Below, in pieces: positions 25,409 through 34,726 of a stretch of DNA of 64,000 nt. The DNA comes from CAZYPU01 sp964649665. GTDB taxonomy: Bacteria; Omnitrophota; Gorgyraeia; JABMRN01; RBG-13-46-9. The stretch's first letter is position 1. Each line of letters opens with the position of its first letter. The notes under the pieces were generated by a model. It did no database searches. It saw only the letters and a list, made by a program, of their open reading frames with translations, and had not been told where the DNA came from. Where the stretch lies: contig CAZYPU010000003.1 of NCBI GenBank assembly GCA_964649665.1, positions 3,363 to 67,362 on the forward strand, read 5' to 3'. A program made the position numbers and the translations under genes.

Positions 25409-25845
25409 ATAAAATGATCTGGGTTGTCGCGACCGTTGTTTTCATCCTGGACCAGTTTTCAAAATTTTTAGCCATACGCCGTTTGAATCTCAATGAATCC
25501 CTGGCTGTAATAAAGGATACTTTTCATCTCACCCTTGTCCGCAACACGGGAGCGGCTTTCGGCATTTTCAAAGGAGCGACGTTTTTTTTCATCGTTATTG
25601 CGATTTTAACGGTGACGGCAATCGTTGTATATATAAGAAAAACGGCAAAGCCGCTTTTCTTAAGGGACGCCGCCCTTGGACTGATTCTGGGCGGCGCTCT
25701 CGGCAATCTTGCCGACAGGTTGCGGTTCGGATACGTAATCGATTTTTTGGATTTCAGGATATGGCCGGTGTTTAATGTCGCCGATTCGGTCGTAACAATC
25801 GGCGCTATCATGCTTGTAATATGCATCCCATACTCTTCGAAATAG
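25405..25845 (+). CDS. lspA: Lipoprotein signal peptidase
   Basis: The protein has 146 residues and four transmembrane helices and is an aspartic peptidase of the inner membrane that removes the signal peptide from prolipoproteins. The conserved NTGAAFGIF, GNLADRLRFGYVIDFLDF and FNVADSVVTIGA blocks are present; the aspartates in the last two are the catalytic pair. The start at 25405 overlaps the preceding stop as ATGA. lgt overlaps its 3' end, so the two lipoprotein-maturation enzymes are coupled. Confidence 0.96.
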   Translation: MNKMIWVVATVVFILDQFSKFLAIRRLNLNESLAVIKDTFHLTLVRNTGAAFGIFKGATFFFIVIAILTVTAIVVYIRKTAKPLFLRDAALGLILGGALGNLADRLRFGYVIDFLDFRIWPVFNVADSVVTIGAIMLVICIPYSSK

Positions 25846-26570
25846 GCCCTGTCACGATACGCTCCTATGGTGTTTTTGCCGCCGCGGGGTTTTTCACGGC
25901 GTTCTCTCTTTTATACAGCGAGGCAAAAAGAAAAAATTTTTATCCGCAGAAAATTCTTGACCTGGAACTTATAATTCTCGTGTTCGGCCTACTCGGCGCG
26001 CGAGCGCTCCACGTCCTGGTTAATCTTGATTTTTATGCGAAAAATATACCCGATATATTTTTAATCTGGAGGGGAGGCCTCGCCTTTACCGGCGGATTTA
26101 TTCTGGCGATCCCGGCCTGCCTGGTTTTCACCGCAAAGAACAGGCTGCCGTTCTGGAAAATCGCGGATTTCGTAGCTCCATATATGGTTCTCGGGCACGC
26201 GATAGGAAGAATCGGCTGCTTTTTGAACGGGTGCTGTTTCGGGAAACCGGCGGCATGGCCTTTTTTGGGAGTTCTTTTTCCGGGCGATGCGCTTTACCGG
26301 TACCCGACGCAGATTTACGCCTCTTTCGCGCTTTTATGTATCTTCGTCGTCTTGAAACTGGCCGGGGAGCGGCCGCATGCCGCCGGCGCGGTATTCGCGC
26401 TTTATCTTGCGCTCTACAGCGGCCAGCGTTTTTTTCTCGATTTTTTGCGCGGCGATAATCCGACTTACGCCTTCGACCTGACCGTCTCGCAGTTTATAAG
26501 TGCCGCCATCTTCGCAGTCGCGGTGTTACTGTTATTTTTCAGAAGGAAATATGGAAGAGATACAGGTTAA
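25821..26570 (+). CDS. lgt: Prolipoprotein diacylglyceryl transferase
   Basis: The protein has 249 residues, is polytopic, and transfers diacylglycerol from phosphatidylglycerol to the lipobox cysteine, the step before LspA. The Lgt signature GHAIGRIGCFLNGCCFG is near residues 114-130. WRGGLAFTGGF and the YPTQIYASF segment are also typical. It overlaps lspA by 25 nt and the next gene by 20 nt. Confidence 0.95.
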   Translation: MHPILFEIGPVTIRSYGVFAAAGFFTAFSLLYSEAKRKNFYPQKILDLELIILVFGLLGARALHVLVNLDFYAKNIPDIFLIWRGGLAFTGGFILAIPACLVFTAKNRLPFWKIADFVAPYMVLGHAIGRIGCFLNGCCFGKPAAWPFLGVLFPGDALYRYPTQIYASFALLCIFVVLKLAGERPHAAGAVFALYLALYSGQRFFLDFLRGDNPTYAFDLTVSQFISAAIFAVAVLLLFFRRKYGRDTG

Positions 26571-27462
26571 AGCAGAGGCGAAGGACGCGGGTGAGAGGCT
26601 CGATAAATTTCTTGTAGGGGCTCTCGCGAAGAAGTTTTCGCGAACGTTTATAAAGAAGCTGATTGACGGCGCCCATGTGACGGTAAACCGGTCGAGGACA
26701 AACGCTCACCAGAGAGTTTCCGAGGGGGATCTGATCATGGTAACGATTCCCGAGCCGAAAGTCATGGAGCTTTTGCCGGAAAATATTCCGCTCGAGGTCG
26801 CATATGAAGACAGCGACCTCATGGTTGTCAACAAACCGCCCGGGGTGTCGGTCCATCCCTCCGGAGCGCACCTCAAGGGGACGCTCGTAAACCACCTCCT
26901 TTTCCATTGCGTGGGCCTTTCGGGCATCGGCGGTGTTCTAAGGCCCGGCATTGTCCACCGGCTGGACAAGGAAACGTCCGGGCTTTTGGTGGTGGCGAAA
27001 AACGACCGCGTACACATTAACCTCTCAAACCAGTTTAAAAATCGAAAGACAAAACGGTATTATATCGCGCTCGCAAGGGGGTGCGTGCAGCTTGATAACG
27101 GCAGGATCGAGCTCGCGATTGCCAGGAAAAAAAAAGACGTGACAAAAATGGGCGTTTCGTTTGCCGGCGAAAACAGGAAGAACGCGATTACCAATTACAA
27201 AGTCCTTGAGAGGCTAAAGGGTTTCACGGTGCTTTCACTTTCTCTCGAGACGGGAAGGACGCACCAGATCCGGGTGCATCTGGCGTACCTGGGCCACCCC
27301 GTTATCGGGGATAAGCTGTACGGGTCAGCGAAAGGGTTGAACCGCCAGGCGCTCCACGCAAAGACGCTCGGCTTTTTTCACCCGGCGACGAAGAAGTTTA
27401 TGGAATTCGACAGCGAAATTCCCCGCGACATGGCAGACTTGATTGCGAAGGGCGAACTGTGA
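26551..27462 (+). CDS. rluD: RluA/RluD family 23S rRNA pseudouridine synthase
   Basis: The protein has 303 residues. An N-terminal S4 RNA-binding domain (about 14-75) precedes the catalytic domain with the RluA-family motif HRLDKETSGLLVV, whose aspartate is the nucleophile. RTHQIRVHLAYLGHPVIGD is the second signature. By length and S4 domain this is most like RluD, which modifies helix 69 of 23S rRNA. I chose ATG 26551 behind AGAAGG; longer versions only extend into lgt. Confidence 0.9.
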   Translation: MEEIQVKAEAKDAGERLDKFLVGALAKKFSRTFIKKLIDGAHVTVNRSRTNAHQRVSEGDLIMVTIPEPKVMELLPENIPLEVAYEDSDLMVVNKPPGVSVHPSGAHLKGTLVNHLLFHCVGLSGIGGVLRPGIVHRLDKETSGLLVVAKNDRVHINLSNQFKNRKTKRYYIALARGCVQLDNGRIELAIARKKKDVTKMGVSFAGENRKNAITNYKVLERLKGFTVLSLSLETGRTHQIRVHLAYLGHPVIGDKLYGSAKGLNRQALHAKTLGFFHPATKKFMEFDSEIPRDMADLIAKGEL

Positions 27463-27468
27463 TAGAAT
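27439..27468 (+). promoter_or_regulatory. Possible promoter of aroA
   Basis: TTGATT at 27439-27444, an 18-nt spacer and TAGAAT at 27463-27468. The following leader (27471-27514) can form CCCC/GGGG around TGCC/GGCA and GGAGT/ACTCC stems. This is only a moderate match. Confidence 0.4.
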
Positions 27469-27569
27469 AACCCCGTGCCGGAGTTTACTCCAAGCGGCAG
27501 CGAAGGACATGGGGTATGCGCGGTACAACAAAGGATACCACATACGGAAGCGTGTGAAGGGCGTAAAAC

Positions 27570-28853
27570 ATGAACAGGACAATTGAACCAATAGAGTGCC
27601 TGCGCGGAGAGATCGCGCTTCCGGGCGACAAGTCCATATCGCACAGGGTTGTTTTTGTCGGGAGTATTTCCGCGGGCAAGACCTCCGGCAAGAATTTTCT
27701 TGAGGCCGAAGACTCCATGCGAAGCGTTTCAGCATTCCGCGATATGGGCATCGATATCGAGGTTAAAAGCAAAAATGTTACCGTTATCTCAAGTGGCCCA
27801 AATGCCCTTAAAAAGCCGGCCGGGGATTTATATCTCGGCAATTCCGGGACAACAATGCGAATTCTTCCGGGCATCCTGGCGGGCCAGGATTTTGAAGCAA
27901 CTCTTACCGGCGATGAGTCGCTTTCAAAAAGGCCGATGGACAGGGTTATAGAGCCGTTAGAAAAAATGGGCGTGGATATAAAATCGAAAAACAGAAACGG
28001 CTTCCCGCCGCTTGCAGTAAAGGGCGGCAAGGTAAGCCCTATACGATACGCCACAAAGGTTGCAAGCGCCCAGGTAAAATCATGTATTTTATTTGCCGGT
28101 CTCTACGCAAAAGGCATTACAGCCGTGACAGAGCCGTTTGCTTCGAGGGACCATACCGAGCGCATGCTGAAATTCTGCGGCGCAAAAATTTCCAAAAAAG
28201 GCCTCACGGTTTCCGTTGAAGGCGGCCGCCGGCTATGCGGAAAAGAATTTTTCATACCCGGCGACATCTCAAGCGCGGCGTTCTTTATCGCGGGCGCCTG
28301 CATATTGGAAGGGTCGAACCTGACGATAAGGGATGTAGGGCTAAATCCCACGAGGCTCGGATTTTTAAACGCCCTTCTAAAAATGGGCGCCGATATTAAA
28401 ATTGACAAAAAAACTGAAGCGGCCGAACCCTATGGCGATATCCGCGTAAGATACGCGCCACTCAAAGCAACCGTTATAGAAGAGCGGGATTTGCCTCTTC
28501 TCATTGATGAGGTTCCGATATTGTCCGTTGTCGCCTCGCAGGCAAGCGGTAAAACCGTCATAAAAGGCGTAGCCGAGCTTAAAGTCAAGGAAACGGACAG
28601 GGTCTCCTCGATACTGACCAACCTGGGCCGGATGGGCGCCGATATAAAATCCGAAAAGAATAACATTGTTGTTAACGGCCCAAAACGCAGATTGCGCAAG
28701 GCGCGCCTGGAGAGTTGCGGGGACCACAGGACGGCCATGAGCGCGACAATAGCGGCCCTTGCTTCCGCCGGCGATTGCGTTATAGAAAATGCTGACTGCG
28801 TAAATATTTCTTTTCCGGAATTTTTTGAATTACTCAGCTGTTTAAAAAAATGA
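27570..28853 (+). CDS. aroA: 3-phosphoshikimate 1-carboxyvinyltransferase
   Basis: The protein has 427 residues. EPSP synthase joins phosphoenolpyruvate to shikimate-3-phosphate on the way to chorismate. LPGDKSISHR at residues 16-25, LGNSGTTMRILPGILAG near 89-105 and the C-terminal signature around ELKVKETDR are present. It is the only shikimate gene here. The stop overlaps the start of the GH3 gene as ATGA, so these two unrelated-looking genes are translated together. Confidence 0.96.
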   Translation: MNRTIEPIECLRGEIALPGDKSISHRVVFVGSISAGKTSGKNFLEAEDSMRSVSAFRDMGIDIEVKSKNVTVISSGPNALKKPAGDLYLGNSGTTMRILPGILAGQDFEATLTGDESLSKRPMDRVIEPLEKMGVDIKSKNRNGFPPLAVKGGKVSPIRYATKVASAQVKSCILFAGLYAKGITAVTEPFASRDHTERMLKFCGAKISKKGLTVSVEGGRRLCGKEFFIPGDISSAAFFIAGACILEGSNLTIRDVGLNPTRLGFLNALLKMGADIKIDKKTEAAEPYGDIRVRYAPLKATVIEERDLPLLIDEVPILSVVASQASGKTVIKGVAELKVKETDRVSSILTNLGRMGADIKSEKNNIVVNGPKRRLRKARLESCGDHRTAMSATIAALASAGDCVIENADCVNISFPEFFELLSCLKK

Positions 28854-30526
28854 AAATAAATTTAGCACCCTTTATCATAAAAGCCATGGCGCCGGCGGCA
28901 ATGGCGTTTGAGCGCGCCACCAGGGATCCGCTGAAGGCCCAGCGAAAGATCCTTTTTGAATTTTTGGCCCGCAATAAAAATACGGAGTACGGCCTGAAAC
29001 ATAATTTCGCCGGCGTAAAATCAATAGGGGATTACCAGCGGTTTGTGCCATTGACGGACTGCGAGCTCATGCGTCCGTATGTGGCCAGGATGACAAAGGG
29101 GGAGTCAGACGTCCTTACGCTCGAGAAACCGATCCTTTTCAGCCTCACAAGCGGATCAAGCGGGCAGCCCAAATTTGTGCCGATTACAAAGTACGCGCGG
29201 GCAAAAAAGGCGGAGGTTATAAATCTATGGGCGTACTACATATTGAAGGACCACCCGAAAATAACCGCCGGAAAAATACTGGCAATCGTGAGCCCCGAAG
29301 TCGACGGGTTTACCCCCTCCGGCATACCCTATGGCGCAGAAAGCGGGCATGGCTATAAAAATCTGCCCGATGCGGTTAAGCGCCTTTACGCGCTTCCGTA
29401 CGAAGTTTTTGAAATCAAGGATTACGACGCGAGGTATTACGCCATATTACGTATAGCGATGGAGCGGAACATTGCCACCATAGCTACCATGACGCCGAGC
29501 ACGATAATTCTGCTTTGCCAGCGAATAAAAAAGGTAAAAGACGATGTTATGAGCGACATAGAAAAGGGCACCCTAAAGAAGGGCCTGGACATCTCTCCCG
29601 GGATTAGAAGGGTGATAGAGGGAAATCTCAAGCCAAATCCGAAAAGGGCAAGTCAGCTGCGGCGCATTCTCGCGGAAAAGAAGGAGCTTCTGCCTAAATA
29701 TTTCTGGCCCCGCCTGGAACTGATAGAATGCTGGAAGCGCGGGACGGTGGGGTTGTATCTGAGGGAATTCCCGAAATACTTCGGCGGCGTGCCCGTAAGG
29801 GACTTCGGGTATTTTTCGAGCGAGGCGCGCTGCTCTATACCGATAAGCGACGAAGGGGCGGGCGGGGTGCTTGCCGTTAATTCCAACTTTTATGAGTTTA
29901 TCCCGAGGGAAGATGTCGTCAAAAAAGAAAAAAGAGTGCTTTTATGCGACCGGCTGGAAAAAGGGAAGGAGTACTTTATAGTGCTGACCACCCCGGGCGG
30001 CTTATATAGGTATGATATAGACGACGTGATTCGCGTTGCGGGTTTTTTTAATAAAACACCCGTAATTGAATTCGTCCAGAAGGGCACAAACGTTACTTCC
30101 ATAACAGGCGAGAAGCTCTACGAATCGGAGGTGGTCGAGGCGGTGGAACGGGCGCAGGATCGGCACAAGCTGTCCATCGAGTTCGTTACGGCCTCGATAG
30201 AACTGAGAAAGATGCCGCGATACATATTCCTGGTGGAGTTCAGCGAAAATCCGCCCGCGCGCAAGAAGAAGGATTTTTTGAAGTCGGTCGAAGAAGAACT
30301 TTGCAGCATAAGCGAAGAATATGACTTTAACAGAAAAGCTCAGGAACTCCGGCCCCCGGCGCTGAAGGTCGTTGCCAGCGGCGAGTTCGAACGCTTCCGC
30401 GTCAAAAAGGTAAAAGAAGGCGCGCACGACGGCCAGTTTAAAATGCCGCAGCTGACGAGCGATATAAATTTTCAGAAAAATTTCAAAATTGAAGAAGAAA
30501 TTTTTATTGATAAAGTAAAAAAATAG
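28850..30526 (+). CDS. GH3 family acyl-acid amido synthetase
   Basis: The protein has 558 residues and belongs to the ANL-like adenylating enzymes best known from plant auxin-amino-acid conjugation. The three ATP/AMP-binding motifs are visible: SLTSGSSGQPKFVPIT near residues 99-114, FGYFSSEARCSIP near 320-332 and YRYDIDDVIRVAGF near 385-398. Bacterial GH3 proteins are of largely unknown substrate. The overlap with aroA and the position before mreB do not settle its role. A weak stem-loop follows at 30527-30555. Confidence 0.88.
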   Translation: MKINLAPFIIKAMAPAAMAFERATRDPLKAQRKILFEFLARNKNTEYGLKHNFAGVKSIGDYQRFVPLTDCELMRPYVARMTKGESDVLTLEKPILFSLTSGSSGQPKFVPITKYARAKKAEVINLWAYYILKDHPKITAGKILAIVSPEVDGFTPSGIPYGAESGHGYKNLPDAVKRLYALPYEVFEIKDYDARYYAILRIAMERNIATIATMTPSTIILLCQRIKKVKDDVMSDIEKGTLKKGLDISPGIRRVIEGNLKPNPKRASQLRRILAEKKELLPKYFWPRLELIECWKRGTVGLYLREFPKYFGGVPVRDFGYFSSEARCSIPISDEGAGGVLAVNSNFYEFIPREDVVKKEKRVLLCDRLEKGKEYFIVLTTPGGLYRYDIDDVIRVAGFFNKTPVIEFVQKGTNVTSITGEKLYESEVVEAVERAQDRHKLSIEFVTASIELRKMPRYIFLVEFSENPPARKKKDFLKSVEEELCSISEEYDFNRKAQELRPPALKVVASGEFERFRVKKVKEGAHDGQFKMPQLTSDINFQKNFKIEEEIFIDKVKK

Positions 30527-30555
30527 TTTGACCCTCCGTTTCGCGGAGGATCAAA
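30527..30555 (+). terminator. Stem-loop after the GH3 gene
   Basis: TTTGACCCTCCG (30527-30538) and CGGAGGATCAAA (30544-30555) form a 12-position stem with one mismatch and a 5-nt loop. The downstream sequence is A/T rich but lacks a clean T-run, so termination is likely weak. It precedes the mreB promoter. Confidence 0.5.
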
Positions 30556-30589
30556 TATAATTTTAAATCGGATAAAACGAAAATTATGT

Positions 30590-30618
30590 TTGACAAATAC
30601 CGGCCGGTTTGTTAGTAT
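30590..30618 (+). promoter_or_regulatory. Promoter of the mreBCD-mrdA-rodA operon
   Basis: TTGACA at 30590-30595, a 17-nt spacer and TAGTAT at 30613-30618, 25 nt before the mreB start. Confidence 0.8.
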
Positions 30619-30643
30619 TATATCCTGATAGCACGGAGTAAAG

Positions 30644-31717
30644 ATGAATTTTAATGCACTTGCCGAACTTATCTCAAAGGGCTTCAACAATCTGTTGGGC
30701 CTCTTTTCGAATGATATGGGTATCGACCTCGGTACAGCCACCACGCTTGTCTACATAAAAAATCAGGGCATTGTCCTTTGCGAGCCGTCCGTCGTAGCGA
30801 TTCAGGCCGGCACCTCGAACGTTCTCGCTGTCGGGGAAGAGGCGAAAAGGATGCTCGGAAGAACACCGGGCAATATCGTTGCGATACGGCCGATGCGAAA
30901 CGGCGTAATAGCTGATTTCGAGATTACCGAAGCGATGCTCAGGTATTTTATAAAAAAAGTTCACAATTCCCGCCGTTTAGTAAGGCCGAGAATGGTTATA
31001 GCTATTCCTTCCGGCATTACGGAGGTGGAAAAAAGGGCGGTTAAGGATTCGGCGCTTCATGCGGGCGCGCGTGAGGTTTACATGATAGAGGAGCCGGTAG
31101 CCGCGGCCATAGGCGTGGGCCTGCCGATTCAGGAGCCCTCGGGCAGCATGATCATCGACATAGGCGGCGGAACGACCGAGATGGCGGTTATATCATTGGC
31201 AGGAATAGTTTTTGCAAAGTCAATAAGGGTTGCGGGCGATGAAATGGACGAAGCGATCATCAATTATTTAAAAAAGACCTACAACCTCATGATAGGGGAG
31301 CGTACCGCGGAAGAGATTAAGGTAAAAATCGGTTCGGCCTACCCGCTGGACGAAGAATTAACTATGGAAGTAAGGGGAAGGGATCTCGTGGCCGGCCTTC
31401 CGAAAATGATTACCGTTTCAAGCGAGGAAGTGAGGGAGGCGCTCGCAGAGCCCATAGCCCAGATTGTCGAGTCCATCAGAATAACACTTGAGAGAACCCC
31501 TCCGGAACTTTCGGCGGATTTGATGGAAAAAGGCCTTATTATGGCCGGCGGCGGATCTCTCTTGCGCGGCCTGGACAAGCTAATCTCAGAGGAAACGGGC
31601 CTGCCGGTTCACATCTCCGAAGATCCCTTAACAGCCGTTGCGCTTGGCACCGGCAAGGTGCTTAGCGAAATGCGATACCTTAAAAGACTTGCCGTAAGTC
31701 CAAAAGTAGAAAGATAA
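30644..31717 (+). CDS. mreB: Rod-shape determining protein MreB
   Basis: The protein has 357 residues and is the bacterial actin that directs side-wall synthesis from the inner face of the membrane. Phosphate-1 MGIDLGTATTLVYI is at residues 25-38, the phosphate-2 stretch IIDIGGGTTEMAVISLAG follows, and the adenosine motif is LIMAGGGSLLRGLD. The N-terminal extension of about 20 residues (SKGFNNLLGLFSN) is amphipathic and may be the membrane anchor. It is first in an operon of elongasome genes. Confidence 0.98.
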   Translation: MNFNALAELISKGFNNLLGLFSNDMGIDLGTATTLVYIKNQGIVLCEPSVVAIQAGTSNVLAVGEEAKRMLGRTPGNIVAIRPMRNGVIADFEITEAMLRYFIKKVHNSRRLVRPRMVIAIPSGITEVEKRAVKDSALHAGAREVYMIEEPVAAAIGVGLPIQEPSGSMIIDIGGGTTEMAVISLAGIVFAKSIRVAGDEMDEAIINYLKKTYNLMIGERTAEEIKVKIGSAYPLDEELTMEVRGRDLVAGLPKMITVSSEEVREALAEPIAQIVESIRITLERTPPELSADLMEKGLIMAGGGSLLRGLDKLISEETGLPVHISEDPLTAVALGTGKVLSEMRYLKRLAVSPKVER

Positions 31718-31735
31718 AAACCTACGTGGGCGAAG

Positions 31736-32515
31736 TTGCGCATTTACAGGATAAGAAAGTTTCCCACCGTACTATTTCTTCTTGTTCTCGCCGTAATCAT
31801 AATAGCGTTTAATTCAAAAATCCTTCCGTACCTCAGGGGACCCGCGTTTGGAATCATGACGAAACCCTTCAGCGCCTTAAAAGGCGTGAAAGCGTATTTT
31901 GCGCGGCCCGGATATTCCGAGGAAAACCTGCGCCTCAAACAGCACATCGGCGCGCTTTCGGTTACGCTGGCGCGAATGAAGGAGATAAGCCGCGAAAATG
32001 AAAGGCTGCGCGATATCCTGGATTTCAAAAAAAACCTGCCTTACACCGTTATAACCGCGCGTGTCATAGCAAGAAATCCGACCGACTGGAGAAAGGCGAT
32101 AATAATAAACAAAGGCAAACGCCACGGTGTAATCAAAGGCATGCCGTGCGCGACGGCCAAAGGTCTGATCGGCAGCGTGGAGGAGGCCTCCGGCGACTCA
32201 AGCAAGATCATGCTCATAACGGATCCCAATTCCAAAATAGGGGTGTTGCTTGAGAATTCGAGAGAAAGCGGTCTTTTAACCGGTTCACCGCGGGGCGAAT
32301 GTAAGATTATATATCTCCCCCTGGAAAGCAAGATCCAAAAAGGCGAGAAGGTTGTTACCGCCGGATTCGGCCAGGCGGCGCCGAAGGGCCTGGCGATAGG
32401 AAAAATTGCCGCAATCGGCGTTGAAAATTCCAACCTGTACAAATACGCGATCGTGGAGCCGATGGAGGACATGAGCAAGGTTGAGGAGGTTTTGTGTATT
32501 GATGCGGGCGAATAG
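31736..32515 (+). CDS. mreC: Rod-shape determining protein MreC
   Basis: The protein has 259 residues: an N-terminal transmembrane helix (about 9-27), a coiled coil (about 55-90) and the beta-rich MreC periplasmic domain with ITARVIARNPTDWRKAIIINKG and GLIGSVEEASGDSSKIMLITDPNSKIGV. MreC links MreB to PBP2. The start is a TTG at 31736; the nearest GTG is out of frame and no ATG fits, so initiation is probably weak or coupled to mreB, 18 nt upstream. Confidence 0.92.
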   Translation: MRIYRIRKFPTVLFLLVLAVIIIAFNSKILPYLRGPAFGIMTKPFSALKGVKAYFARPGYSEENLRLKQHIGALSVTLARMKEISRENERLRDILDFKKNLPYTVITARVIARNPTDWRKAIIINKGKRHGVIKGMPCATAKGLIGSVEEASGDSSKIMLITDPNSKIGVLLENSRESGLLTGSPRGECKIIYLPLESKIQKGEKVVTAGFGQAAPKGLAIGKIAAIGVENSNLYKYAIVEPMEDMSKVEEVLCIDAGE

Positions 32516-33002
32516 CAGGCTAAAAATATACACAGTTATCCTTATTTTGTTTTTCCTTGAAGCCGCGCTCATCGGCAGGCTTCGAATCCACGGCGCAAGC
32601 CCGGGACTCTTACTGATAGCGGTTATTTTTTTCGGATTCCATTTCGGGAGAGCCCGCGGCGCCGAGGCGGGCCTTATAGCGGGTATTCTTAAAGACATAT
32701 TCAGCCTGACCAATTTTGGCGTCAATGCTTTTTCTTTCTTATTGGTCGGAGCTTTGGCCGGATACCTTAGAAAGAAACTGGCCAGGGAAAATTTCGTTAC
32801 GGAATTTTTTATTTCAGCAGCGGCCGTTTATCTTACCTCAAGCGTTTCCTTCCTTGACCTGTCGCGCCTTGCGGGAGAAACCGCGCTCGAGGGCTTCTGG
32901 GCGATAATTTTTTACAAAAGCCTGTATACGGCTTTCGCGGCGGCGCCGATATTTTTTGTGCTCGGAAAAATATTCGGGCCAAAGGAAACGCCGCGCATAT
33001 GA
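32502..33002 (+). CDS. mreD: Rod-shape determining protein MreD
   Basis: The protein has 166 residues with five or six hydrophobic helices and the MreD-typical HGASPGLLLIAVIFFGFHFG and AGLIAGILKDIFSLTNFG. It is an inner-membrane component of the elongasome. ATG 32502 has GAGGAGGT 11 nt upstream and overlaps mreC by 14 nt; a TTG at 32481 is a less likely longer start. The stop overlaps mrdA as ATGA. Confidence 0.9.
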   Translation: MRANSRLKIYTVILILFFLEAALIGRLRIHGASPGLLLIAVIFFGFHFGRARGAEAGLIAGILKDIFSLTNFGVNAFSFLLVGALAGYLRKKLARENFVTEFFISAAAVYLTSSVSFLDLSRLAGETALEGFWAIIFYKSLYTAFAAAPIFFVLGKIFGPKETPRI

Positions 33003-34720
33003 GGGTAAGAATATTCAAAGCCGCTATTTTATTTACCTTCCTTTTGATTATCGCCGGACTTTTCTACACCCAGATATTAAACGGCCGTTTATACAGGACG
33101 CTCTCCGAAAATAACAGAATCCGTGTGCTCCCGCTTGAGGCGCCGAGGGGGAACATGTACGACAGGAAAGGAAGGCTTGTTGTGGGCAACAGGCTTTCCT
33201 TCGATGTCCGGGTTATTTTCCGCGAGATGAAGGACACGAAATACGCCGCCGGGCTCATTAGCAACATTACCGGTATCGAAGAGGAAACCCTTTTTCGCAG
33301 GATAAAGGCGGCGGCTAAGACGCCGTTCGCGCCGATAAAAATTGCCGAGGACGTTGAAAAAGATAAGGCGATCCGGATTGAAGAAGCCGGCAGGGATTTA
33401 CCGGGCGTTATCGTGACCACAAGGCCGCTGCGGAATTACATTTACAGGGATGCGTTTTCCCATGTAACGGGCTATCTGGGCAAGATTAGCGGAGATAAAT
33501 TAAAAAAGTACAGGACATACGGTTATCATATGCAGGATTTTGTAGGCAAGGATGGGCTGGAGCGTACGTTTAACGATTACCTGAGGGGCACCGGCGGCGG
33601 CCTTCAGGTCGAGGTTGATTCCAGGGGCAGGCAGCTGAGGCGGCTTGCCGTGAAAGAAGCAGAGAGGGGAAAAGACATTTACCTGAACATCGACCTGGAG
33701 CTTCAGCAGTTTTGCGACTCGCTCTTGGCCGGCAAAAAAGGCGCTATCGTCGCCATGAACCCCACAAGCGGCGCGGTTTTGGCGCTTTTAAGCCGCCCCG
33801 CTTTTGACCCCGGTGTATTTATTATGCCCGGAAATTCCGAGAAAGTGAAAGCCATTTTGAACAATTCGTCCGCATTCCCGCTCCTGAACCGAGCTATAAG
33901 CGCCACCTACCCGCCGGCATCTGTTTTTAAAATAGTTGTCGCCTCCGCCGCGCTGGATTCCGGAAAATTCAGTGAAAAGAATACGTTTTCGTGCGACGGG
34001 AGCTTTCGCGTGGGAGGCAGGGCCTTTAAGTGCTGGAAAGAAGAGGGCCACGGCCCGCAAGACATTACAGAGGCGATTAAAAATTCGTGCAACGTGTTCT
34101 TTTACCAGCTCGCGCTTCTTGCGGGTGTAAACGATATATCAAAGTACGCGTTTAAATTCGGGTTTGGGAGGGCGACAGGGATAGACCTGCCGGGGGAGGC
34201 AAGCGGCCTTGTTCCGACGGTGGCATGGAAAAAACGAAAATTAAAAATGCCCTGGTTCAAAGGTGAAACGGCAAATTACGCGATAGGACAGGGCTACCTT
34301 CTTGTGACGCCTATTCAGATTGCGCGGATGACAAGCGCCGTTGCCAACGGCGGAAAGCTCGTTCGGCCCGCCGTTTGCGAGCGGATAGAAGACATAAATT
34401 TCCGGCGCCGCGAGGCGCAGGATGTAGGGCTTGAAATAGAAACTTTGCAGACGCTGAAAAAAGGATTAAGGGATGTCGTCAACGAGCCCCGCGGTACCGG
34501 CTTGTACGCGCGGTCAAAGAAAATTATCATATCGGGAAAGACCGGCACCGCCCAGAATCCGCGCGGCCAATCGCACGCCTGGTTTACGGGGTTTGCCCCG
34601 TTTGAAAATCCCAAAATTTGCGTTGTTGTATTTATTGAACATGGCGGAAAGGGTGGGCTTCAGCCGGCGCGCTTTGCCAGGAAGATTATCGAAAAAGCGA
34701 AGGAACTGGAGCTTTTGTAA
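32999..34720 (+). CDS. mrdA: Elongation-specific transpeptidase PBP2
   Basis: The protein has 573 residues: an N-terminal membrane anchor, a class B pedestal beginning RGNMYDRKGRLV, and a transpeptidase domain. Active-site motifs are SVFK within YPPASVFKIVVAS, the SCN triad within KNSCNVFFYQ, and KTGTAQNP near the C-terminus. It cross-links side-wall glycan made by RodA. It is the second class B PBP in the window, and the mreD/rodA neighbours separate it from FtsI. Confidence 0.95.
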   Translation: MRVRIFKAAILFTFLLIIAGLFYTQILNGRLYRTLSENNRIRVLPLEAPRGNMYDRKGRLVVGNRLSFDVRVIFREMKDTKYAAGLISNITGIEEETLFRRIKAAAKTPFAPIKIAEDVEKDKAIRIEEAGRDLPGVIVTTRPLRNYIYRDAFSHVTGYLGKISGDKLKKYRTYGYHMQDFVGKDGLERTFNDYLRGTGGGLQVEVDSRGRQLRRLAVKEAERGKDIYLNIDLELQQFCDSLLAGKKGAIVAMNPTSGAVLALLSRPAFDPGVFIMPGNSEKVKAILNNSSAFPLLNRAISATYPPASVFKIVVASAALDSGKFSEKNTFSCDGSFRVGGRAFKCWKEEGHGPQDITEAIKNSCNVFFYQLALLAGVNDISKYAFKFGFGRATGIDLPGEASGLVPTVAWKKRKLKMPWFKGETANYAIGQGYLLVTPIQIARMTSAVANGGKLVRPAVCERIEDINFRRREAQDVGLEIETLQTLKKGLRDVVNEPRGTGLYARSKKIIISGKTGTAQNPRGQSHAWFTGFAPFENPKICVVVFIEHGGKGGLQPARFARKIIEKAKELELL

Positions 34721-34726
34721 TGCATT

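Noticed and set aside
27463..27569. tRNA-like folding before aroA
   Set aside because: Short stems CCCC/GGGG and GGAGT/ACTCC exist, but no T-loop sequence or acceptor layout of a tRNA is present.
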